Notes: generated by a model not told the origin, from the sequence alone. DNA of 64,000 bases from RYN-428 sp035695715 (GCA_035695715.1 DASRRM010000079.1:61181-125180); one strand, 5' to 3'. Numbered from the stretch's first letter, positions 27,342 through 36,145 are shown. Program-made: numbers and translations.

Positions 27342-27435
27342 GTCTGAGGTACTCCGAAGACCCGGATCGGTCGCGCGTAGGATCTAGCCGTTGCGGTGAA
27401 AACAGCAAGATCCTTCGGAGTACCTCAGGATGACA
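27342..27435. repeat. Palindrome, family A copy 3, with insertion in the left arm
   Basis: The right arm (AGATCCTTCGGAGTACCTCA... at 27408-27435) is intact. The left arm TCTGAGGTACTCCGAAGA is separated from GGATCTAGCC by about 20 extra bases, so this copy is rearranged. The half-core GCGGCCGAGACGGCCGTGGG of family C follows at 27468-27487. Confidence 0.7.
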
Positions 27436-27498
27436 GTAGCGCGTAATCGTGCAGGGTTATTTAGACGCGGCCGAGACGGCCGTGGGGGCATTTCTGCC

Positions 27499-30400
27499 TT
27501 ATTTCACCTCCAGCGCCATCACCGATCCATCCGCCAGCGCCACGATCAGTTTTCCCTTCAGCCAGCCCATGTCGGTGATATCATTCGGCAGAACCTGCGA
27601 CGATTTCGTCGCGCCGGCGGCGTCGAGGATTTGCACCGTGCCGCCCCAGTAGCCTATCGCGGTCAGGCCGTCGGCGGTGGCGATGGTTTTTACGATGCGG
27701 TTGGGGAGGATGGATTTGGGCAGGTCCTTGGGAAGCGCGCCAGATGCGGCGCGCTTGGGCTCGGCTATGCCGGCCTGGTGAAGGAAAAGTTTTCCGTCGG
27801 CTTCCAGTTCGGTCATCGAGCCGTCTTCCGTGGTGAGGGCGATTTTGCCGGCGTCGATCACCATCGAGACGGCTCGGTCTGGCAAGGCGACCTTCCAGGC
27901 AATTGCCGCCTCGGGGGCGGCGGTGCGGGTTGTGGCGGGGGTGATGTTGGCGGGGGCGGGAAGGTCGTATTTGGTCAGTGGATCGATGCCGGCGACGGCT
28001 TCGTAGAAGGTGCCGATGGCCTGGGAGATTCCCTCGGCGTCGTAGCCGATCAGCGTCACCGACTCCGCGCCGTAGCTTACCGCGTCGCGCTGCCAGGCGA
28101 TGTAGCCGCGGCCACGGCCGGGGAAGTCTTTGGCGTCGGCTTTGTACGGCAGAAACTTTTGCTCCTCGGCGAATTTGATCAGCGGGTTGTCGGCGGCGTT
28201 GCCGAGAAGAATTGCCGGGCCGCGAAGATCGAAGCCCACGGCGGCGGCGTTGAGGTTTTTCGGATCGGGCCGGCCGGGCGACAGGCCGGTCCAGGTTTTC
28301 AGCGCTTCGGGCGACGGCTGATTTACCTTCACGTCCGCGGCCTTCACCACCTTGCACTCGGCTCCCCAGGGCTTGAGAATTTCCGCGATGCGCGCCGCGG
28401 CGGCGTCGTAATCGCCCTTGCCAACGACGATCGTGAAATCCTGATGCGTGCGGAAGAGCTTGAAAATATGGTCGGCATCGTCGCCGAAGGAAACGGCGCG
28501 ATGGGTTGCGCCGGCCATAGCGCCGCATTGGGCAGCGGGGTGATAGGTGAAGGATGCCGTTGCTTCCTTGTTATTGAGCAACTCGCGCACGGTGAGTTTC
28601 CACTCCCCCGCCGGGTCGTTGGCGGCCAGGGGCAGGTCGATGCGAAGAACGCCGCGATCGGTGGCGCGGTACAGGTCGTAGCGAACCTGGCCCAGCGGAT
28701 CGATCAGGCGGATTTGCATCGGCGCGGAGCCGCAGATTACGCCGTGCTGGTTATCGAGCAACATGGCGGAAGATTCGATGCGGATGGGCGCGCTGGCGAC
28801 GGTGAAATCGCGGAAGAGGACCGGCATCTGCACCTGCACCCCGCCGACGGGCCGGGCCGTGCGCGCGAAAACGCGCATTTCGCCGGGACCGAAGACGAAT
28901 TCCCCCGCCAGCCGATGATCCACCGGCTTGAAGCCGGGTTCCAGTTGCGAATGCACGACATCGTAGATCGGCCGATCGTCGGCGGCGGTGCTGAGCGTTG
29001 CCGACGCGGATTGGATTTGCGCATCGGGATTATGCGCATACGGTGTCGCATTGACGGCGAAGAGATATTCGATGTCTCCCTGCGCCTGGCGCTGCGTGAT
29101 GATGCCGGGCTTGTCGGCATCGAGGGCCGGCTTTAACCCCAGCGCCGAAAGCCGGCCTTGCAGCGCCTTGGCGAACGGCGCAACTTCCTTCTGCCAATAT
29201 TCCACCCGGCGAATCTCCATCGAATGCTTCTGATCCTTCGCCCACGATTCGTTCATCTCGTGATACAACTTCACCGGCGCCTCGGCTCCCAGTTTTGTCG
29301 CGCCTTTGATCTGCACATGGCAGTCATCGCTGACGATCACCACCCCGCCGCCGGCGGCGTAGGCTTCCAACGCCGTGATGACTTTCGGATCGAGTGTATC
29401 AATTCCCGCCAGCACAACCGCCTTGTGATTTGCCGCCAGGGTGCCGTCGAGGACATCTTCCTCAACGATGGGCCAGAGCGGCATATGGATGAATTTTCCC
29501 GCCAGATAAGCGGCCAGCATTTTCGCGCGGGTATGATCGCCGCCTTCATAGGCGGCAATGTCGATCTTCTTGTGGTCCTGCATATCGCGGACTTCCGCGC
29601 CAAGGTCCTGCGACAGGGAATAGAGCATCGCCACTTCCGGGCGCGTCGGGCGCATGGTGGTGAAAATCGTGCCGATGCGGGCCATCAGCTTGTTCGATTC
29701 GACGATTCCGTCGGCGTCTTTGGTCTTGGCCGGGTCCTGCACTTTCATGTCGGGCGGCTTGGCCATGCCCTGCAAGTCGGTCATGAACGACAGATATTGT
29801 TCCAGCCGATATTGGTCGCTGGATTCGCCGTACCACGTCGGCAGATACCAGATTGGCTTATTGGTATCGCGAATCCGGCCCATCTCGTGAAAGAAGGATG
29901 GATAGAAGTAGGTGGCCGGGCCATCGTCATATCCGCCATGCCCGCTGATGACCGGCAGCGCCCGGGCGACGTTGAAATAATAGCCGTCGGCGTAGGCCAT
30001 CCACCCATATTGCGATTGGGTGACGGAGAGGAAATCCGGCCGCACCTGTGAAACGCCGAACGCCGAATATTTCCACGCCGCCTCCAGGAATGATTCCTTC
30101 CAGCGGTTCATGGCGTCCCATTTGGCGACTGCCGCCGGATCGTTCGGCTTGACATCGCTCCAATGCGGCGGCTCCGCCCCAAACGCGCTTTTGTACGAGC
30201 GATCCTGCGAGGGAATATTGAACGGCACCATCACATTTTCGTTCTTCGGGTCCTTCCACCACGTCAGCCCCGGCTCATCATAAAAATGCACCCCCAGGCA
30301 GTTGGGCAGCGTGCGATCCTGCAGCGCTTCGTTGACCACGCGCGCTTCGCCGCCTTGAAGGGCGTAAGGGTCGGACCAATCGCATTCCTGGCGAAGGTCC

Positions 30401-30978
30401 ATCTGGTGCCCGCCGGACATAGTGCAGTTGCGCATGAAGTCGGCCCCGCCGCGAATCATGTCGTCGGGGCTGAGGCGGGTGAAGTAGATCAGGTTGAAGC
30501 CCATGCCATCTTCGCCGAGGACTGCCTGTTCTTTTCCGCTGGAAGATGATCCCCAGTCGATCAGCTTGAAATTGCTGCGGCGGATGTGGGAGTAAACTTC
30601 GATTGCCGTGCTGGCCGTCGCCCCATCGACGGCTGCTTCGATGGTATATTTCCCCGGCCGGATCAGTTGCCCGTTCAAATGCAGATGCGCGGTTTCCCGC
30701 GCATCTTTCCCCTCCACCGCCACGGCTTTGGCGGGGAATGTGAACACCATTTTGCTGGCATCGTCGCCGCTGACGCTCAGCGTGAGATTCCCCGCCGCCA
30801 GTGCCGTGGCATCCGATCGCACCACGGAAACGTCGATCCATTCGTTGGTCTGATACGCCACGCGATGCAGCGGCAGGATGATGGCAACGTTGGCCGCGAA
30901 TGTTGCCGGCGCAAGTCCGCACACTCCGGCCACTGCGCCGCAAAGAATCAAAAGCCGACGGCCGTTCCCTTGAAACAT
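27499..30978 (-). CDS. Large secreted glycoside-hydrolase-like protein, 1159 aa
   Basis: A signal peptide (LILCGAVAGVCGLAPATFA, about 10-28) and an Ig-like N-terminal region (about 30-130) precede a glycosidase-type barrel. GFNLIYFTRLSPDDM and GVHFYDEPGLTWW offer a candidate acid/base, and IWYLPTWYGESSDQYR a second acid. After about residue 480 comes a GATase-like region (RPEVAMLYSLSQDLG, then VVLAGIDTLDPKVITALEAY and GGGVVIVSDDCH) of the kind found as the beta-galactosidase trimerisation domain. The last ~140 residues look like a partial beta-propeller (KVALPDRAVSMVIDAGKIAL; YWGGTVQILDA). GGAG precedes the ATG. I infer a polysaccharide-degrading enzyme but cannot name a GH family. Confidence 0.75.
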   Translation of the reverse strand: MFQGNGRRLLILCGAVAGVCGLAPATFAANVAIILPLHRVAYQTNEWIDVSVVRSDATALAAGNLTLSVSGDDASKMVFTFPAKAVAVEGKDARETAHLHLNGQLIRPGKYTIEAAVDGATASTAIEVYSHIRRSNFKLIDWGSSSSGKEQAVLGEDGMGFNLIYFTRLSPDDMIRGGADFMRNCTMSGGHQMDLRQECDWSDPYALQGGEARVVNEALQDRTLPNCLGVHFYDEPGLTWWKDPKNENVMVPFNIPSQDRSYKSAFGAEPPHWSDVKPNDPAAVAKWDAMNRWKESFLEAAWKYSAFGVSQVRPDFLSVTQSQYGWMAYADGYYFNVARALPVISGHGGYDDGPATYFYPSFFHEMGRIRDTNKPIWYLPTWYGESSDQYRLEQYLSFMTDLQGMAKPPDMKVQDPAKTKDADGIVESNKLMARIGTIFTTMRPTRPEVAMLYSLSQDLGAEVRDMQDHKKIDIAAYEGGDHTRAKMLAAYLAGKFIHMPLWPIVEEDVLDGTLAANHKAVVLAGIDTLDPKVITALEAYAAGGGVVIVSDDCHVQIKGATKLGAEAPVKLYHEMNESWAKDQKHSMEIRRVEYWQKEVAPFAKALQGRLSALGLKPALDADKPGIITQRQAQGDIEYLFAVNATPYAHNPDAQIQSASATLSTAADDRPIYDVVHSQLEPGFKPVDHRLAGEFVFGPGEMRVFARTARPVGGVQVQMPVLFRDFTVASAPIRIESSAMLLDNQHGVICGSAPMQIRLIDPLGQVRYDLYRATDRGVLRIDLPLAANDPAGEWKLTVRELLNNKEATASFTYHPAAQCGAMAGATHRAVSFGDDADHIFKLFRTHQDFTIVVGKGDYDAAAARIAEILKPWGAECKVVKAADVKVNQPSPEALKTWTGLSPGRPDPKNLNAAAVGFDLRGPAILLGNAADNPLIKFAEEQKFLPYKADAKDFPGRGRGYIAWQRDAVSYGAESVTLIGYDAEGISQAIGTFYEAVAGIDPLTKYDLPAPANITPATTRTAAPEAAIAWKVALPDRAVSMVIDAGKIALTTEDGSMTELEADGKLFLHQAGIAEPKRAASGALPKDLPKSILPNRIVKTIATADGLTAIGYWGGTVQILDAAGATKSSQVLPNDITDMGWLKGKLIVALADGSVMALEVK

Positions 30979-31079
30979 GGCGTTCTCCCTTGCAGAATTT
31001 TTTCCGGATGAATCTCGCTTGTTTTACCGGAGGGTTTCAAAGGCGTTGAGCGGTTCGCGGTTGGTGTTGGGCGTGGCCG

Positions 31080-31200
31080 CGTTTTTCGGCACGATCATTC
31101 GTGACACGGCCGTCTCGGCCGTGCGTTGTGCTTTCCGCGCAAAAACCATCGCGCGCGGGCGGGATGCGTGTCGCGAATGATCGCGCCGAAAAAGGCGGCT
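31080..31200. repeat. Nested palindrome, family C copy 4
   Basis: TTTTTCGGCACGATCATTCG at 31082 onward is mirrored by CGAATGATCGCGCCGAAAAA ending near 31192. The inner core GTGACACGGCCGTCTCGGCC lies on the left only, with a degenerate partner (CGCGCGGGCGGGATGCGTGT) on the right. It occupies most of the gap between two - strand genes. Confidence 0.75.
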
Positions 31201-31227
31201 TCATCCGTTCGCTCCTGCCGGCGGTGA

Positions 31228-31707
31228 TCAATTCAAACATCCGCTGGGGGATGCCGATTCGGCGGAGCGCCGTTGCAGGCGCGTGATTGTCCACGCCAAA
31301 CCCGCACCCCACAGCGCATTGAACATCCAAGCGGCACAAAAACCGGCCAGTGAACCGACAACCGCCCCCCAAGTGGCAATCATCGATAACGGGCGAGCGT
31401 GATGGACCAGGTGAAGAACCAGATAAAGGCTGAATATGCCGATGGGGATCCCGGCAACGGCTGCTGAAGATAAAAAGAACGTGCGGAACCCGGTGGAAAT
31501 GCTGCGCCGGGCAACGCCGGTGATCACTGAAGCGGAAACGATTCCGCAGGCGATCAAAAGGAGGAGGCAGGCAAGGAGAAACGCCGCGATGATCGCGGCG
31601 ATCAGGAGTGCCGCCACGATTGCCGCCAACATGATCAAGACCATGACGAGCAACCCGGGGGCGAAACCGTCGGCCAGGGGAATTATTGCCAAGGGTAAGG
31701 ATCCCAT
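31228..31707 (-). CDS. Small multi-pass membrane protein of unknown function
   Basis: The 159 residues contain about four hydrophobic segments: LLVMVLIMLAAIVAALLIAA, FLLACLLLLIACGIVSASVI, AVAGIPIGIFSLYLVLHLV and GAVVGSLAGFCAAWMFNALW. The C-terminal tail is basic then polar (RLQRRSAESASPSGCLN). No family is recognised and there is no clear Shine-Dalgarno before the ATG. The strongly hydrophobic pattern supports a real membrane protein, but expression is uncertain. Confidence 0.5.
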   Translation of the reverse strand: MGSLPLAIIPLADGFAPGLLVMVLIMLAAIVAALLIAAIIAAFLLACLLLLIACGIVSASVITGVARRSISTGFRTFFLSSAAVAGIPIGIFSLYLVLHLVHHARPLSMIATWGAVVGSLAGFCAAWMFNALWGAGLAWTITRLQRRSAESASPSGCLN

Positions 31708-31769
31708 GGTTGGCGATTATCGTACTCGGCGAATAGGTCTGCAACTGGGCGGCTTTGCATGGCGGGGCA

Positions 31770-31800
31770 TGGGCTCGGCCGAGACGGCCGTGTCACGACA
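31770..31800. repeat. Family C half-palindrome
   Basis: TCGGCCGAGACGGCCGTGTC (31777 onward) is the core arm of family C without an obvious partner nearby. It continues into ACGACAGCGTTATGAAGCAA and CCGCTCAGTTTG, resembling the tail after copy 1 near 1075-1110. Confidence 0.6.
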
Positions 31801-31877
31801 GCGTTATGAAGCAACCGCTCAGTTTGCGTCATCAGTCTGATATGCCGCGCGATTCGCACGCGGTATAAGGAGCGAGC

Positions 31878-32486
31878 ATGGACGACGATCATCCGCCAAC
31901 GCTATTGTCCTACGCGCCGCGGCAACGATCGTCACGGCGAGTCGCCCTCCTTACGACTTTTGCGATTCTCGCGATCATCGCTGTGATCGTCGCGGCGGTT
32001 TTACACGAGCACGCGAGACGCGCGGCCGTCGCGGCGGCTTTGACAATGGCTTCTTCCAGCCCGTCCCAAGTTCCGATCGGAACCGGCGGCATTTCCAAGA
32101 GCTCAAATGCGATCCGCGTTCCCTATGGCAAATTCTTCTTCCTGCGCGATGGAACCTCGCTCGTGGCAATCAAAATCGCCAGCGGCTCGTCCGATCCTAT
32201 CAACTATCAGTGGCTGTATCTCGCAAATGGCGTCAGCGACTTTCATTCGCCAACGGTTGTAAGCGGGAGCGGTTTGGCGCGCGAGACGGACGGAAACGCG
32301 ATGATCGTGGTGGGGCCGATCAGCGTCGAATGGTCGCAAGGCAGCATCGCCTCGGGATGGATCTATTGGCGAGGCAACGCCAGTCCACAACTCGCAGTCA
32401 GCCCGGAATTCGTTGATGATCCGACAAAGGCCCATCTTGCCGGTAGCAGGGCCAAGTGGTACCGGCAGTTCGATCCGGCTCCGTGA
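31878..32486 (+). CDS. Single-pass membrane protein of unknown function
   Basis: This 202-residue protein has a short charged N-terminus, one membrane segment (ALLTTFAILAIIAVIVAAVL, about 23-42) and an extracytoplasmic domain of about 150 residues. That domain includes VPYGKFFFLRDGTSLVAIKI and GSIASGWIYWRGNASPQLAV. No family is recognised; the outer domain looks beta-rich. AAGGAGCGAGC precedes the ATG. It is a lone gene between two - strand genes. Confidence 0.65.
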   Translation: MDDDHPPTLLSYAPRQRSSRRVALLTTFAILAIIAVIVAAVLHEHARRAAVAAALTMASSSPSQVPIGTGGISKSSNAIRVPYGKFFFLRDGTSLVAIKIASGSSDPINYQWLYLANGVSDFHSPTVVSGSGLARETDGNAMIVVGPISVEWSQGSIASGWIYWRGNASPQLAVSPEFVDDPTKAHLAGSRAKWYRQFDPAP

Positions 32487-32572
32487 TCAATCAGCGCCGA
32501 TCTCGAAGCGATCCGGCGTGGTCGGCTTTGCTCTTCCCGCGATACACGCTTCAAAACCCATGACATAAGAAT

Positions 32573-33232
32573 CTATTTTGACTCGTCGACCGTTGCCGGG
32601 CCGACGGCTTTGATGGCCGCCGACGGGTCGGTCAGCAGCTTCACGACCTCGGCAACGATCGTGCGCGGTTCGCTCAGGCGGCCGGTGCCGACGTTTCGGC
32701 AGGCGAGCCAGCCGGATTCAGGGCAGATGAAGTGGTAGCCGACTTTGATCAGCTTCGCGAGATTTTCCTGGGCGATGGGGTTGCTCCACATGCGGTTGTT
32801 CATGGCCGGTGCGAAGACCACCGGGCACGCCGCCGCGCATATCATCAGGCTGACCAGATCGTCGCACAGTCCGTGGGCGACTTTGGCGATGATGTTATTG
32901 GTGGCCGGGGCGACGAGCATCAGGTCGGCGCGTTCGGTCAGCGAGATATGCTGAGGATCGGAGCTTTCGACGAGATCGAATGTGCCGGTGTGAACCTTCC
33001 GCCCGGACAGCGCCTCGAAGGTGAGCGGCGTGATGAATTTCTGCGCCTCGGCGGTCATGCAGACGGTTACGCCGGCCCCCTGTTGCACAAGCTTGCTGAC
33101 GACGTCGGCAACCTTGTAAGCCGCGATCCCGCCGCAAACGGCGACGATGATCTCCTTGCCGGCGAGGTTGGGTGCCGCGGCATTTGTTGACGGATTCGCC
33201 ACGTTTTCAGACCGCAACACTGGAGTGTCCAT
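32573..33232 (-). CDS. coaC: Phosphopantothenoylcysteine decarboxylase (CoaC domain only)
   Basis: This flavoprotein decarboxylates 4'-phosphopantothenoylcysteine to phosphopantetheine in CoA synthesis. It has the flavin-binding start IIVAVCGGIAAYKVADVVSK, the catalytic-His block DPQHISLTERADLMLVAPAT, the substrate motif FAPAMNNRMW and the active-site lid FICPESGWLACRNVGTGRLSE. The length of about 219 residues is the CoaC half of the usual CoaBC fusion, so the synthetase (CoaB) must be elsewhere. An ATG at 33232 is preferred over a TTG at 33256. It is last in the yicC-gmk-rpoZ-coaC order, common in bacteria, 238 bases after rpoZ. Confidence 0.92.
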   Translation of the reverse strand: MDTPVLRSENVANPSTNAAAPNLAGKEIIVAVCGGIAAYKVADVVSKLVQQGAGVTVCMTAEAQKFITPLTFEALSGRKVHTGTFDLVESSDPQHISLTERADLMLVAPATNNIIAKVAHGLCDDLVSLMICAAACPVVFAPAMNNRMWSNPIAQENLAKLIKVGYHFICPESGWLACRNVGTGRLSEPRTIVAEVVKLLTDPSAAIKAVGPATVDESK

Positions 33233-33470
33233 TCTGTTTACGCCTTGGTAACCCAAGATGCGAACTCAAGACTGCCACGACGGCGTCGAAAAGTTCAGGC
33301 TCCATTTTATTGTGTCGCGGGTTCAAGCCGGAGTTATTGATAAACCTCCAGGATCGCTCTCGGCAACGAATTCACGAAACGCGAGAAGCGCTTCTCGAGA
33401 TGGCGGCACCAGTGTAGGCATCCCGAGCGATCCTGCTGCGCGCCTTTATCGCATCCTATCTGCTTCGCGC

Positions 33471-33698
33471 TTAGCGCAATTCTTCCGGCTTGGCCAGGCC
33501 GCTGGCTTCGTAGTCGATGGCGATCTTGTCCTGCAGGATTTCCTGGATCACGGTTTCCAGGTCGGTCATATGTCCGCGCTCAACCAACGGGCGGGCGCCG
33601 TCCATCAACTCCATCATCCGCTTTTGGATGAGGGCCGTCAGCTTGAACCGGCCGCCGACTTTGTTCACGATCTCATCGCTCTTCAAGGCTTCAATCAT
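33471..33698 (-). CDS. rpoZ: RNA polymerase omega subunit
   Basis: This is a 75-residue omega subunit, which assists assembly of RNA polymerase by clamping beta prime. MIEALKSDEIVNKVGGRFKL followed by TALIQKRMMELMDGARPLVE is the conserved omega core. The position right after gmk is the usual one, which confirms the call despite the short length. The 245-base gap from gmk holds the heptamer tandem repeat. Confidence 0.92.
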   Translation of the reverse strand: MIEALKSDEIVNKVGGRFKLTALIQKRMMELMDGARPLVERGHMTDLETVIQEILQDKIAIDYEASGLAKPEELR

Positions 33699-33724
33699 TT
33701 GCTATTCCTCGTTTGGTGGGTCTT

Positions 33725-33822
33725 GTCAGTTGTCAGTTGTCAGTTGTCAGTTGTCAGTTGTCAGTTGTCAGTTGTCAGTTGTCAGTTGTCAGTTGTCAGT
33801 TGTCAGTTGTCAGTTGTCAGTT
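33725..33822. repeat. Tandem heptamer array, 14 perfect copies of GTCAGTT
   Basis: Fourteen exact head-to-tail copies of GTCAGTT span 98 bases with no interruption. The array lies in the leader between gmk and rpoZ (26 bases before the rpoZ ATG in the - direction). Its reading frames give only VSCQLSV repeats and are not genes. Perfect identity implies recent slippage expansion. Confidence 0.95.
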
Positions 33823-33903
33823 GTCCAATCTCAATCATAGGCTCGTTGTTCAGTTTGCTCCACTATCGGGCCGCCGCACGTCCATGGCACATCACTAAGC
33901 ACA

Positions 33904-33935
33904 AGAACAAATGACCAATGACCAATGACCAGTGA
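33904..33935. repeat. Short direct repeats AATGACC
   Basis: AAATGACCAATGACCAATGA then CCAGTGAC gives at least three AATGACC units just past the gmk stop codon. Similar units (gaatgacgaatgacc) recur near 63885. Confidence 0.7.
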
Positions 33936-33943
33936 CAAAACGT

Positions 33944-34534
33944 TTAAATCCCCCCCGCCCGCTTGTGCTTGATCGTCTTGATGATTTCATCAACCGCACG
34001 ATCGACCGCATCGTTGATCACCATGTGATCGAACGCCCGGCTTCCCTTGGCCATCTGCACCTCGCGCTTGGCGGCACGGTAGCGCTTGTCTATCTCTTCC
34101 GGTCCTTCCCGGCCACGATCGTTCAGCCGCTGCTTTAAAGTCTCGGCATCGGGGGGAAGCACGAAAACGAGCAAAGCATTGGGATATTGCCATCGCACCT
34201 GGAGCGCGCCCTGCACGTCGATTTCCAGCAGAATGTCTTTTCCCGAGGCAAGAATATCCAGGGCCGGGTGCTTTGGCGTGCCATAATAATCGCCGTAGAC
34301 CTGGGCATATTCCAAAAGCTCGTCGTGATCAAGCCGGCGGAAGAATTCCTCGCGGGTGATGTAGTCGTAGATTTTTGCTTTTTCATCTCCCTTGCGTTTC
34401 TCGCGCGTGGTCAGGCTGACGATATAGGCCAGGTCAATTCGTTCAGACAGGCGGCGCGAAATGGTGCTCTTGCCGACGCCCGCGGGGCCGCATAAAACGA
34501 TGAGAAGACCGGGATGCGATGGGGATTGTGGCAT
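33944..34534 (-). CDS. gmk: Guanylate kinase
   Basis: It phosphorylates GMP to GDP using ATP. The 196 residues show the P-loop GPAGVGKST (16-24) and the GMP-binding SLTTREKRKGDEK stretch, in which SxTTRxxRxGE is typical. The LEIDVQGALQVRWQYPNALL block and the lid region (DRGREGPEEIDKRY) follow. The C-terminus (HMVINDAVDRAVDEIIKTIK) is also standard. It lies 4 bases after the yicC stop and precedes rpoZ, the conserved order. Confidence 0.95.
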   Translation of the reverse strand: MPQSPSHPGLLIVLCGPAGVGKSTISRRLSERIDLAYIVSLTTREKRKGDEKAKIYDYITREEFFRRLDHDELLEYAQVYGDYYGTPKHPALDILASGKDILLEIDVQGALQVRWQYPNALLVFVLPPDAETLKQRLNDRGREGPEEIDKRYRAAKREVQMAKGSRAFDHMVINDAVDRAVDEIIKTIKHKRAGGI

Positions 34535-34538
34535 GGCT

Positions 34539-35420
34539 CTACTCGACGTTCTGCACTTGTTCCTTCACCCGATCGATCGCTCCCTTGATATCCACGCAAT
34601 GCCGGGCGATGGTCGCGTCGTTGGCTTTGCTGGCGATGGTGTTGGCCTCGCGCAACAGCTCCTGGGCGATGAAATCGAGCTTGCGGCCGGCGTGCTCGGT
34701 GCTCTTGCAGCTTTGCTCAAACGCATTGCAATGCATCGTCAAACGCTGGATTTCCTCGGCAATATCCGCGCGCTCGGCAAAAACCGCAACCTCCCGTATC
34801 ACATCCGCCTCGTTGACCTTCAACTCGGCGTTATTCAAAAGCTGGTTGATCCGCAGCAATAATCTGCGATTGTAATCCGCCACCACCAGCGGCGCGCGCC
34901 TGGCGATTTCCGCCAGGTTTTCCTCGATCGATCGAATCTGCCGGATCAGCTCCTGGTGAAGCGATTCGCCTTCGCGGCGGCGCATCGCGTCGAGCTTGCT
35001 AATCGCCTTGGCCGTCAAAGAGCGGATCGTGTCGCCATGGCGGCTGATCTCGTCGGTGTCGTCGCGCGGCTCCTGGCATACGCCGGGCAGTTCAACGAGG
35101 CTGGCCAGATCGATCTGCACGAAGCGGTCGAGCCCCTGAATGCTCTGAAGCTGTTGCAGATAGCTTTTGAGCGCGGGGATGTTCAGGTGATAAGCCGCCT
35201 CGGCGGTGTCGCTGCGCAACTTCAGGATATAGGTGATGGATCCGCGGCCGAGCTTTTCGCGGAGCATCGCTTCCAGTTCCGGCTCCATTCCGCCGACAGC
35301 ATCGGGGAGCTTGATGACCGGCTTAAAGAAGCGGTTATTCAGCGAGCGAATTTCGACGGTGTAATGGGTGCCATCGTGTTCCCCGGTGGCGTCACCAAAG
35401 CCGGTCATGCTGACAATCAT
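34539..35420 (-). CDS. yicC: YicC-family endoribonuclease
   Basis: YicC proteins are endoribonucleases linked to RNA decay and stationary-phase fitness. The 293-residue protein starts MIVSMTGFGDATGEHDG, matching the family's MTGFG start. It has SLNNRFFKPVIKLP near the N-terminus and the C-terminal block LDFIAQELLREANTIASKAN, continuing to IKGAIDRVKEQVQNVE at the end. The ATG at 35420 is chosen because AGGA precedes it and the family begins there; a TTG 30 bases upstream is in frame. It is the first gene of the yicC-gmk-rpoZ-coaC set, after two secG genes. Confidence 0.93.
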   Translation of the reverse strand: MIVSMTGFGDATGEHDGTHYTVEIRSLNNRFFKPVIKLPDAVGGMEPELEAMLREKLGRGSITYILKLRSDTAEAAYHLNIPALKSYLQQLQSIQGLDRFVQIDLASLVELPGVCQEPRDDTDEISRHGDTIRSLTAKAISKLDAMRRREGESLHQELIRQIRSIEENLAEIARRAPLVVADYNRRLLLRINQLLNNAELKVNEADVIREVAVFAERADIAEEIQRLTMHCNAFEQSCKSTEHAGRKLDFIAQELLREANTIASKANDATIARHCVDIKGAIDRVKEQVQNVE

Positions 35421-35537
35421 TCGGGATTCCTGGTTCTGAACGTTCCCCAAACGACACTTTATTCATGCGCCTCTTGTGCAAATCGCCGCCGTTTGCGTCC
35501 GGGGGGCGAGGCCGCCTCCATCGCTGGATGGCGCGTT

Positions 35538-35849
35538 TTACTTCCCGCTGCCATGGACCGGCACCACGGTGTTGATAGCCGTTTTCTCCTTGTCGGCCAT
35601 GTCCTGACGTTTGTTGGAGACCCAGTTCAGGCCGATCGCCAGCATGAGAAACACGCCGAACAGGATGCTGGTTGCCCAGGTGAGGACGTCTCCGGTCTTG
35701 GTTCCGAAGGGGGTATGTCCGCCACCGCCGCCGCCAAATGCGCCTGACAACCCCCCGCCGCGTCCTTTTTGAACCAGCACCAGCATCATCAACACGATGC
35801 AGATGAAGATAAAGAGGCAGATAAGTGTGTAGTACCAAAAGGTAAGCAT
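35538..35849 (-). CDS. secG: Preprotein translocase SecG-like subunit (copy 1)
   Basis: This 103-residue protein has two membrane segments (YYTLICLFIFICIVLMMLVL and LTWATSILFGVFLMLAIGL). They flank the Gly-rich cytoplasmic loop typical of SecG (VQKGRGGGLSGAFGGGGGGH...TKTGDVL). SecG assists SecYE in protein export. GGAGACCC lies right before the ATG. A second SecG-like gene lies directly upstream, so this is a tandem pair. The C-terminal extension after the second helix is charged. Confidence 0.9.
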   Translation of the reverse strand: MLTFWYYTLICLFIFICIVLMMLVLVQKGRGGGLSGAFGGGGGGHTPFGTKTGDVLTWATSILFGVFLMLAIGLNWVSNKRQDMADKEKTAINTVVPVHGSGK

Positions 35850-35889
35850 GGGTCTCCAGATTTCAGAAGCGTTTTCACCGATGGCTGCT

Positions 35890-36111
35890 TTAGTGAACCA
35901 GGCTCAGCGCGATCGCCAGGACAAGGAATAGTGCAAATACAATGCTGGTTGCCCAGGTCATTGCGCCGGCCGCTTGCGGACCAAGGATCGTGTCGCCGCC
36001 CGCGCCGCCAAAAATGCCCGGGACACTGCGGCCGCGCCCGGCTTGAATCAAAACCATTGCCGTCAGCAGAACCGATACGACAATGAACGCTGCCTGAATC
36101 AAAATGGTCAT
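35890..36111 (-). CDS. Second SecG-like translocase subunit (copy 2)
   Basis: The 73 residues have two membrane segments (ILIQAAFIVVSVLLTAMVLI and WATSIVFALFLVLAIALSLV) around a Gly-rich loop (QAGRGRSVPGIFGGAGGDTI). The layout is the same as in its neighbour, and the WATSI segment is shared. GGAG precedes the ATG at 36111; a longer frame reaches 36165 but would overlap the tpiA stop region. It is either a duplicated SecG or a specialised partner. Divergence in loop and tail suggests an old duplication. Confidence 0.82.
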   Translation of the reverse strand: MTILIQAAFIVVSVLLTAMVLIQAGRGRSVPGIFGGAGGDTILGPQAAGAMTWATSIVFALFLVLAIALSLVH

Positions 36112-36145
36112 GAGTGTCTCCAACGGATTCTTTATCGCAGGGCTT

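Noticed and set aside
33725..33822. Possible CRISPR array
   Set aside because: It has a 7-base unit with no spacers and no cas genes nearby; this is a simple tandem repeat.
33258..33914. 218-codon frame containing VSCQLSV repeats
   Set aside because: It is produced by the GTCAGTT heptamer array and by reverse reading near rpoZ; there is no real protein.
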